A DNA stretch of 64,000 nt, taken from positions 1 through 64,000 of the forward strand of contig JACPRK010000105.1 of the NCBI GenBank assembly GCA_016190005.1. Direction: 5' to 3'. The notes below the pieces were generated by a model. The model was not told the DNA's origin. It did not search any database and saw only the letters and a list, made by a program, of their open reading frames with translations. A program made the translations under genes and the position numbers. Below are positions 45,962 to 52,848 of this stretch, in pieces (the first letter of the stretch is position 1; each line of letters starts with the position of its first letter). Origin of the DNA: Candidatus Wallbacteria bacterium. GTDB lineage: Bacteria > Muiribacteriota > UBA6191 > JACPRK01.

Positions 45962-48825
45962 AGACCTCCGTCCTGATAGTCGACGACAGCCTCACGGTCC
46001 GCATGGACCTGGCCGAGGTCTTCCAGCGAGCCGGGATGGACGCCACACTTTGCTCCTCGCTGAAGGAGGCGCGCGACGCGGTTGCGGCAGGTGCCTTCGA
46101 CCTGATCGTGCTGGACGTGCTCCTCCCCGACGGCGACGGTCTGACCTTCCTTCAGGAGCTCAGAGCCGCAGAACCGACCCGCGCCCTGCCGGTCATGCTG
46201 CTCTCTACCGAGTCCGAGGTCGCGGCCCGCATCCGCGGCCTGGAGTCCGGCGCCGACGAGTACCTGGGAAAGCCGTACGAGCCCGCCCAAGTCATCTCCC
46301 GGGCCCGTCAGCTCGTGCGGCGCCGACCGTCCTGGCCCGAGGGGCTGCGGCCGCCGACCGTCCTGGTCATCGACGACAGCCAGTCGGTGCGCCAGGAGCT
46401 GCGCCTGGTGCTCGAGAGCGCCGGCTACCGAGTGCTCCTGGCCGCCAGTGGCGAGGAGGGGCTGCGCACCGCGGCCGACACGCGCCCCGACGCCCTCATT
46501 GTCGATAGCGAGCTCCCCGGCATCTCGGGCACAACCGTCATCCGCAACGTGCGGCTCGACGCGGGCCTGCGCACCACGCCCTGTCTTCTCCTCACAGGCA
46601 GCGCTGGCTCCGAGGCCGAGGCTGGCGCCCTCGAAGCCGGCGCCGACGACTTCGCCCGCAAGGGTGGAGACGTGGAATTGCTGCTCACACGGCTGCGCCG
46701 GCTGGTCCGCCCTGGCGGCAGCCAAGCGCTCTCAGGCCCAACACCCAGCCTCGAGAGCCCCAAGCGCATCCTGGCTGTCGACGACAGCCCCACCTTCCTC
46801 CATGAGCTTGCCTCCGAGCTGCAGCGCGAGGGCTACGAGATCGTCTCGGCCCGCTCTGGCGAGGAGGCCCTGGGGCTCCTGGCGGCACAGCCCGTGGACG
46901 CCATCCTGCTCGACCTGCGCATGCCAGGACTGGACGGCCACGAGGTCTGCCGGCGCGTCAAGTCGCAGGCGGCGCTTCGCGACGTGCCTCTTCTGATGCT
47001 CACTGCGGCCGAAGAGCGCGAAGCGATGATCGAAGGCATCGATGCCGGCGCCGACGACTACATCAACAAGTCCGCCGACTTCGAGGTGCTCAAGGCCCGC
47101 CTGCGCGCGCAGCTCAGGCGCAAGCAGTTCGAGGACGAGACCCGGCGCATCCGCGAGGAGCTGGTCCAGAAGGCGCTGGAAGCCGCGGAAGCGCGCTCCG
47201 CCACCCGTCTGGCAGAGACGCGCGCGGCCTTCCTGGCAAACGTCGAGCAGAAGAACGAGGACCTCGCGCGCTTGAACGCGCAGTACCTGCGCGCCAAGGA
47301 GCAGGCCGAGCGCGAGAGTCTCTTCAAGTCGCGCTTCCTGGCCAGCATGTCGCACGAGTTGCGCACGCCGCTCAACGCCATCATCGGATTCTCAGAGCTG
47401 CTCATCGACGACGCCGTCGGCCCCCTCGACGAGGCCCAGCGGGACTACATGCAGAACGTACTCTCCAGCGGAAGGCACCTGCTGAACCTGATCAACGAGG
47501 TCCTGGACATCTCCAAGATCGAGGCCGGCAAGACGGAGCTACGCTGCGAGTGGGTGCCGATCGACGCCGTCGTCAACGCCGTCAAGGCCAGCGCGATGGC
47601 CCTCTCGCAGCGAAGGCGCATCACCGTCGAGTACACGCTCCCGGACCAGCAGGTCAGCATCTTCGCAGACCCCGTGCGGCTCAAGCAGGTTCTCTACAAC
47701 CTCCTCTCCAACGGTATCAAGTTCACCCCTGACGGCGGCCGAGTGAGCCTGCAGGTCCGGGCCGAGCCCGAGCGCGTCTACATCTCGGTTGACGACACCG
47801 GAATCGGCATCCGCCCCGAGGACCTCTCCCGGTTGTTCCGCGAGTTCGAGCGGCTCGAGGATCGGCCGAGCGAGCCGACCGAGGGGACCGGCCAGGGGCG
47901 GGCGCGGACCAAGAAGCTGGTGGAGCTGCACGGCGGTTCGATCGCCGCCGAGAGCCAGCCCGGCAAGGGCAGCCGTTTCACCGTGATGCTGCCGGTGTTC
48001 CTGAGGCAGGAGGTCGACTGGACCCGGCAGCTCAAGCGGGACGGGCCCGGAGAGAAGCCACTGGTGCTGGTCGTCGAGGACGACCCGAAGGCCGCCGACC
48101 TGATCGCGGGCCACTTGCGATCCGCGGGCTTCGGCATCGAGTTCGCGGCACACGCCGAGGAGGCCGTGAAGCTGGCGATCGAGCTGACACCGATAGCCGT
48201 CACGCTCGACATCATGATGCCCGGCACCGATGGCTGGACCGTACTGCGGCGACTGAAATCGCAGCCCGAGACAGCGGCGATCCCGGTGGTCGTGATCAGC
48301 GTGCTCGACCAGCCGAGCCAGGGCTACCTCCTGGGCGCCACGGACTACCTGGTGAAGCCGATCACGCGGGAGCAGATCCTCCAGAGTTTCAATTCGCTCG
48401 GGCTGATCGGGAGCGAGTTCTGGCACGAGGCGACCGGGCTGCCGTCGGCCGCGGCCCTCCAGATGCACGTGCGTACGCGCATCCAGCAGGCCGAGCGTGA
48501 GCTGAAACGGTTCGCCGTCGTGGGCTTCGCGCTCGCCGTACCGTCGCGACCGGCGCCGATCCCCTGGGCACGGCTCTTGCGGCCGGCGCTGAGGCCCGGA
48601 GATCTGATGGCGGTGGCCGGCGAAGGGGCACTGGCGCTGGTCAGCTACGGATTGCGCGACGGCGACGTGCCGGTGCTGACCGAGCGGATGAGCGACCTCA
48701 TCACCGCCTCGATGGAGACGCAGGTACGGTCCAGCGCCGCCGTCTGGTATCCGGACGACGGGAGCCATCCGGAGGAGCTGCTGGAGAAGCTCTGTCAGAG
48801 GATTGGAACTGAAAGGAGCCGCTGA
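45958..48825 (+). CDS. Multi-receiver hybrid histidine kinase, REC-REC-REC-HisKA-HATPase-REC-degenerate GGDEF
   Basis: 955 aa from TTG 45958, overlapping the cheB stop (TTGA) with GGGGAGG six bases upstream. Three receivers (~3-380: VLDVLLPDGDG, LIVDSELPGISG, LLDLRMPGLDG), a coiled coil, HisKA with SMSHELRTPLNAI (His466), then an HATPase with LLSNGIKFTP and DDTGIGIRPED. The ATP-lid reads GTGQGRARTKKLVELHGG instead of GTGLGL(A/S)LTKK, so ATP handling may be altered. REC4 follows (LDIMMPGTDG). The last ~130 residues resemble a GGDEF fold but have AGEGALA in place of GGDEF. Probably the signalling output integrator. Confidence 0.9.
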   Translation: MKTSVLIVDDSLTVRMDLAEVFQRAGMDATLCSSLKEARDAVAAGAFDLIVLDVLLPDGDGLTFLQELRAAEPTRALPVMLLSTESEVAARIRGLESGADEYLGKPYEPAQVISRARQLVRRRPSWPEGLRPPTVLVIDDSQSVRQELRLVLESAGYRVLLAASGEEGLRTAADTRPDALIVDSELPGISGTTVIRNVRLDAGLRTTPCLLLTGSAGSEAEAGALEAGADDFARKGGDVELLLTRLRRLVRPGGSQALSGPTPSLESPKRILAVDDSPTFLHELASELQREGYEIVSARSGEEALGLLAAQPVDAILLDLRMPGLDGHEVCRRVKSQAALRDVPLLMLTAAEEREAMIEGIDAGADDYINKSADFEVLKARLRAQLRRKQFEDETRRIREELVQKALEAAEARSATRLAETRAAFLANVEQKNEDLARLNAQYLRAKEQAERESLFKSRFLASMSHELRTPLNAIIGFSELLIDDAVGPLDEAQRDYMQNVLSSGRHLLNLINEVLDISKIEAGKTELRCEWVPIDAVVNAVKASAMALSQRRRITVEYTLPDQQVSIFADPVRLKQVLYNLLSNGIKFTPDGGRVSLQVRAEPERVYISVDDTGIGIRPEDLSRLFREFERLEDRPSEPTEGTGQGRARTKKLVELHGGSIAAESQPGKGSRFTVMLPVFLRQEVDWTRQLKRDGPGEKPLVLVVEDDPKAADLIAGHLRSAGFGIEFAAHAEEAVKLAIELTPIAVTLDIMMPGTDGWTVLRRLKSQPETAAIPVVVISVLDQPSQGYLLGATDYLVKPITREQILQSFNSLGLIGSEFWHEATGLPSAAALQMHVRTRIQQAERELKRFAVVGFALAVPSRPAPIPWARLLRPALRPGDLMAVAGEGALALVSYGLRDGDVPVLTERMSDLITASMETQVRSSAAVWYPDDGSHPEELLEKLCQRIGTERSR

Positions 48826-48830
48826 GTACC

Positions 48831-49223
48831 GTGAGAATCCTGCTCGTCGAGGACAACCGGTTGAACAGGGTGCTTGCCAGAGACATCCTGCAGCGGCGCG
48901 GACACGAAGTCGTGGAGGCCCAGGACCTCGATACCGCCCGGAGCGCTCTCGGCGCGGACGCGGTCGACCTGGTGCTGCTCGACATCCGGGTCCCGGGCGG
49001 GGGAGGGGAGGCGCTTCTGGCGGAGATTCGCGCCCAGCCGGCGCATGCGGCGCTTCCCGTGGTGGCCGTGACCGCCCAGGCGATGGCCGGCGACCGGGAG
49101 CGGCTGCTGGCCGCCGGCTTCGACGGCTACATTGCCAAGCCGATCTCCACGCGTTCGTTCGCCGCGGACGTGGAGGCGATTGCCGAGCGGGTCAAGGGGT
49201 GTCCTTCGACGAGTCCGGGATGA
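48831..49223 (+). CDS. Single-domain response regulator (CheY-like)
   Basis: 130 aa from GTG 48831, five bases after the kinase stop. A complete receiver: MRILLVEDNRLNRVLARDIL, phospho-acceptor in VLLDIRVPGGGGEALL, VVAVTAQAMAGDRE and AGFDGYIAKPIST with the conserved Lys. It is the last gene of the chemosensory operon and the probable diffusible output, though its target is not encoded here. Confidence 0.93.
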   Translation: MRILLVEDNRLNRVLARDILQRRGHEVVEAQDLDTARSALGADAVDLVLLDIRVPGGGGEALLAEIRAQPAHAALPVVAVTAQAMAGDRERLLAAGFDGYIAKPISTRSFAADVEAIAERVKGCPSTSPG

Positions 49224-49246
49224 CCCTTCGACACGGCGTCCAACGG

Positions 49247-49281
49247 CCTGAAACCTGAAGCCTGAAGCCTGAAGCCTGAGT
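49247..49281. repeat. Heptanucleotide array, CCTGAAG type
   Basis: Five heptamers (CCTGAAA, CCTGAAG x3, CCTGAGT) fill the space between the convergent response regulator and the aconitase-type gene, whose stop begins right beside the last unit. Confidence 0.85.
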
Positions 49282-49282
49282 G

Positions 49283-51265
49283 TCAGGCGCGGGCCCACAT
49301 GCCGGGGCGAAAGGCGACGATCCGGCCCTCGACGGCGGAGGCCGCGACGGTCAGGGGCGAGGCCAGATAGAGCTTGCCGGGGCCGCTGCGGCCTCGGTAG
49401 TTGCGGTTGATGGCGCTCACGGTGACCTGCTCGCCTCCGACGCTGACGCCCGGGCCGCAGCCGATGCAGGCGCCGCAGCCGGGCGGGATGACCTGCACGC
49501 CGGTGGCTTCGAAGACGGCCAGGTGGCCGCTTGCGCGCGCGTACGCTTCGACCGCGTGCGAACCGAACTGGATGTAGAAAGCGACTCCTTTTGCAACGCG
49601 CCGGCCAGCCGAAAGCGCCTCGCGCATCACGCGCGCGTAGAAGTCGACGTCGTCGTCCTTGCCGGCCGTGCAGCTGCCGCCGTAGGCGATGTCGATGACG
49701 ACCTCGCCGATGGCGTCAACGAAGGCGCCGTTGGTCGGGTCGGAGGGAATGCCGTGGTCCGGGTCGCCGGGGGTGGCCACCATCGGGCGCAGGCTCGAGA
49801 GGTCGATCGTGTGGACGCCGCCGGCGTACGTGGCGCCCGGGTCGGGGTGCACTGCCCGCCGGGCCAGCTCGGATGGGGTCAGCTCGGGCCGATTGCGTGC
49901 GAGCCACCGGTAGGTCGCTTCATCGGCCTCGACGACGCCGGCCGCGGCCGTGCACTCGGTGGCCATGTTGGCCATCGTCGCGCGCTCGTCCATCGTTAGC
50001 GACGCCAACCCAGGGCCGCCGAACTCCAGGATCCGGTCCAGCGTCTGCTGGGTGCGGGCGAAGTGGAGCAGGATGTGCAGCATCACGTCCTTGGCGGTGA
50101 CGCCGTCGGCCAGCTCGCCCACGAGCTCGAAGCGGATCGTCTCCGGCACCCGCGCAAAGGTGGAGCCGCTGTAGATGAGCGCGGCGTATTCGGTGGCTCC
50201 GACGCCGTACGCCAGCGCATTGTTGCCGCCGCCCATGCAGGTGTGGCTGTCGGTCGCCTGGATGAAGTCGCCAGGCAGGACGATCCGTTCCCGGGCCACC
50301 TGGTGGCAGATGCCGGGCGAGACGCCGTCTGTTGCCGAGTAATCGGCCACGCCCGTGTGGCGCTGGAACTCGCGCTGCATCCGGCGCAGCTCCTCGATCT
50401 TCGGCGAGAACTTCTTCATCGCCTCGACGCCGTCTGCGTAGATGAGGTGGTCCTCGAAGACGGCGAAACCGCGCGGCGTTGCGATCCGGTAGTCCTCGCC
50501 GTACTCCTGGCGAAGGAAGTGGTGGACCTGGGCTGTCGTGAACTCGTGGGAGTACCCGCCGTCGACCCGGACAATCAGGGCGTCCCCCGGCTTCACAGAA
50601 GCCCCAGGGCTGGCGATCAGCTTGGAGGCCAGCACCTTCTCGCCGATGGTCATCGGCCGCGGCGCGGTGTCCGGCAGCGGCACCTGCACGCGCCCCTCTT
50701 TCAGCGCGCGTGCGAAGGGGAAGAGACCCCCATGCTCGACGATCATGCGGCTCACCCCGTCCAGGCCACCCGTCAGCTCGGCCACGGACAGCGCCTCCCC
50801 GGCCTGCAGCCGCGCCAGCTGCGCGTGGTTCCCCATCAGCACGCCCAGGTTGATGTTGTTCCGGGCGTGGATCGGCGCAAAGGAGGCGGCCACGGCCATC
50901 CGGATGCCGGAGTACTTCTCGGCCTGAACCGCGGTCTCACGGGAGCTTCCGACTCCTTTGCGTTGGCCGCTCACGATGACCTCGAAGTTCCCCCGGGCCA
51001 GCGCACCCTCCTCGAACAGCCGCTTGCCGTCGACGATCAACCCCGCATATGCGTTACGCGCGATCTCCTCGGGGCGGTAGCTGAAGCAGACCCACGCCGG
51101 GGTCATCGCATCGGTGTTGATGTCGTCGAGGAGCTCCTCCACCGATAGCTGGCTCATCTGGAGATCGAGCTCGCCGGCCAGCTGACGCCGGATCAACGCC
51201 GGGTCCTTGGTGAGGAAAAGCACGCGCTTGCCGGGCGTGAGGCGAAACACCTGGTCCTGGCTCAT
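49283..51265 (-). CDS. Aconitase/isopropylmalate-dehydratase family hydro-lyase with N-terminal swivel domain
   Basis: 660 aa. Residues ~45-150 look like a LeuD-type swivel (DDINTDAMTP, GQRKGVGSSRETAV, RNNINLGVLMGN). The catalytic [4Fe-4S] domains (LeuC-like) follow, with Cys ligands in IQATDSHTCMGGG and IPPGCGACIGCGPG and the motifs AYGVGATEYA and YIQFGSHAVEAYA. In ordinary aconitase the swivel is C-terminal and in LeuCD it is a separate subunit; AcnB places it before the core, after a HEAT domain that is missing here. The substrate (citrate, homocitrate, methylcitrate or another) cannot be told. It heads a (-) group with the esterase and ArfB upstream. Confidence 0.85.
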   Translation of the reverse strand: MSQDQVFRLTPGKRVLFLTKDPALIRRQLAGELDLQMSQLSVEELLDDINTDAMTPAWVCFSYRPEEIARNAYAGLIVDGKRLFEEGALARGNFEVIVSGQRKGVGSSRETAVQAEKYSGIRMAVAASFAPIHARNNINLGVLMGNHAQLARLQAGEALSVAELTGGLDGVSRMIVEHGGLFPFARALKEGRVQVPLPDTAPRPMTIGEKVLASKLIASPGASVKPGDALIVRVDGGYSHEFTTAQVHHFLRQEYGEDYRIATPRGFAVFEDHLIYADGVEAMKKFSPKIEELRRMQREFQRHTGVADYSATDGVSPGICHQVARERIVLPGDFIQATDSHTCMGGGNNALAYGVGATEYAALIYSGSTFARVPETIRFELVGELADGVTAKDVMLHILLHFARTQQTLDRILEFGGPGLASLTMDERATMANMATECTAAAGVVEADEATYRWLARNRPELTPSELARRAVHPDPGATYAGGVHTIDLSSLRPMVATPGDPDHGIPSDPTNGAFVDAIGEVVIDIAYGGSCTAGKDDDVDFYARVMREALSAGRRVAKGVAFYIQFGSHAVEAYARASGHLAVFEATGVQVIPPGCGACIGCGPGVSVGGEQVTVSAINRNYRGRSGPGKLYLASPLTVAASAVEGRIVAFRPGMWARA

Positions 51266-51303
51266 CCGTCATCCAGCTCCTTTGTTGCGGGTCAAACCGT
51301 GGA

Positions 51304-52182
51304 TCACTCGTCCTCGCCCGGGTCTCCCCTGGAGAAGAGATGGACCAGCGCCGCGGGAAGGCGCTGCCGCCACGCGGATTCCGTGTGCTCCGCGCCCTCG
51401 TCGACGTAGAGCTCCACCGTGTGGCCCCGCACCTCCAGCGTCCGCGCCAGCGTGCGGACGGCCTCGATCAGGTCGAAGTCCTCCAGCCACTCGTCGCACT
51501 CCTCGTCGTCGTCGTCCTCCTCGGTGCCGATGTCGAGCCAGATCCTCAGCGGCGTGTCGGGGCCCCCGTCGGCCTCGACGATCGACTGCGTCACGTTCCG
51601 GTCCCACCAGAGCGAAGGGGACATCGCACCCACCAGGCCGAATCGATCCGGGTTGCGCCAGGCCAGGTGCAGGGCGGCCAGGCCGCCGAGCGAGCTGCCC
51701 AGGATGCCGGTGTTGCCGGGGTCGTCCAGCAGCCGGAAGCGTTGGCGCAGCCACGGGTCGATCTCCTCGAGCAGGAGCTTCTCCAGAAGGTCCAGGCGCC
51801 CGCCGCCCTCCTCCTCGTCGACCGTGGGCGTGTAGAGGAAATCGCGTTCGGCACCGCTACCGACGGCCGCGATGGCGATGGGCGGGATGAAGCCGCGGGC
51901 CACGAGTGCGTCGTGGATGCCGTCGGCGTCCCAGGCCTGCCCGAGGAACGAGGTCGCCGAGTCGAAAACATTCTGGCCGTCGAGCATGTAAAGCAGAGGA
52001 TACGGTTCCTCTTCCGAATCGTAATCCGGCGGCAGGTGCAGCTGCAGCCGCAAGCCCATCCCGATGGAGTGGAAACCGAACTTGCCCAGGTCCAGGACGT
52101 GCTCGTCGCGGGTCGAATGGCCGGACCGATGGCGGTGCCGGGCGCGCGCCATCGCGCTCTTGGACATCGGGCGAAAGCGCAA
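51304..52182 (-). CDS. Esterase of the enterochelin-esterase/esterase D family
   Basis: About 292 aa. An alpha/beta hydrolase with the nucleophile in GILGSSLGGLAALHLAW, an oxyanion-loop region LLYMLDGQNVFD, an acidic loop (LDIGTEEDDDDEECDEW) and His in DEGAEHTESAWRQRL. Start uncertain: TTG 52182 has GAGGA nine bases upstream and follows the arfB stop by one base, while ATG 52167 and 52152 lack a Shine-Dalgarno. No siderophore genes are nearby, so enterochelin is not implied. The Asp/Glu-rich loop is an unusual insertion. Confidence 0.85.
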   Translation of the reverse strand: MRFRPMSKSAMARARHRHRSGHSTRDEHVLDLGKFGFHSIGMGLRLQLHLPPDYDSEEEPYPLLYMLDGQNVFDSATSFLGQAWDADGIHDALVARGFIPPIAIAAVGSGAERDFLYTPTVDEEEGGGRLDLLEKLLLEEIDPWLRQRFRLLDDPGNTGILGSSLGGLAALHLAWRNPDRFGLVGAMSPSLWWDRNVTQSIVEADGGPDTPLRIWLDIGTEEDDDDEECDEWLEDFDLIEAVRTLARTLEVRGHTVELYVDEGAEHTESAWRQRLPAALVHLFSRGDPGEDE

Positions 52183-52183
52183 G

Positions 52184-52609
52184 TCAGGAGTCCTCGGCCG
52201 GTCGCGACGTCCGGCGTGACTTCACGGCGCCGCGGCGTTTCTTCGATTCGATACGGCGCTGGCGGGCTGCCCGCGAGGGCTTCGTCCGATGCCGTTCCCT
52301 GGGCTCCACCAGCGCAGCCAGGACGAGCTCCCTGAGCCGGGATAGGCAGGCCTCCCGGTTGGCCGACTGGTCCCGCGACTCCTGGCACGCCACCGTCAAC
52401 ACCCCCGCTGCCGAGACCCGCCGGCCTGCCAGCGTTCGCAACCGCTCGAGCACCTCCGGCGAGACCGGTATTGCCACCAGCTCCACCGACAGCTCCACCC
52501 GCGAGCTGACCTTGTTCACGTTCTGCCCCCCCGGTCCGCCCGCGCGCGTGAACCTCACCGACAGCGCCTCGTCGGGGATGCTCAAAGTGTCGTCGATTCG
52601 CAGGGCCAT
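52184..52609 (-). CDS. arfB: ArfB (YaeJ) peptidyl-tRNA hydrolase, ribosome rescue
   Basis: 141 aa. The class I release-factor GGQ domain is clear: FTRAGGPGGQNVNKVSSRVE, preceded by IPDEALSVRF. A C-terminal basic tail (RQRRIESKKRRGAVKSRRTS) is the ArfB feature that enters the empty mRNA channel of stalled ribosomes. It rescues ribosomes lacking a stop codon. The stop is followed one base later by the esterase TTG. Confidence 0.95.
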   Translation of the reverse strand: MALRIDDTLSIPDEALSVRFTRAGGPGGQNVNKVSSRVELSVELVAIPVSPEVLERLRTLAGRRVSAAGVLTVACQESRDQSANREACLSRLRELVLAALVEPRERHRTKPSRAARQRRIESKKRRGAVKSRRTSRPAEDS

Positions 52610-52657
52610 CTCGCTCCCACCCCCTCCCGGTCACCGGATGATACCAAAGAGAAAAAC

Positions 52658-52720
52658 CGGGAAAACCGGGGACACACGACCTATTTTGAAAAAATAGGTC
52701 GTGTGTCCCCGGTTTTCCCG
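52658..52720. repeat. Family B palindromic element, 30-bp perfect inverted repeat
   Basis: CGGGAAAACCGGGGACACAC continuing GACCTATTTT (52658-52687), GAA spacer, then its exact reverse complement (52691-52720). It shares the GGGACACACGAC core with 38342-38403. It lies between the divergent starts of arfB and the M1 peptidase, so it is not only a terminator. Confidence 0.92.
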
Positions 52721-52848
52721 TGGCTTGACTTCGGGGAGGGGGACGGCGATTATGGGCGGCCTGACGAGGGTAGGCGCGGAGGCAGCGAGCCCTCGGGCAG
52801 GTCGAGGCATGCCCGGAGACGCCGATCCTCCGGGGATAGGAGAAGTCG

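Noticed and set aside
48421-48436. TGGCAC hit inside the multi-receiver kinase gene as a sigma-54 promoter
   Set aside because: No TTGC at the required spacing and it lies in the middle of a coding region.
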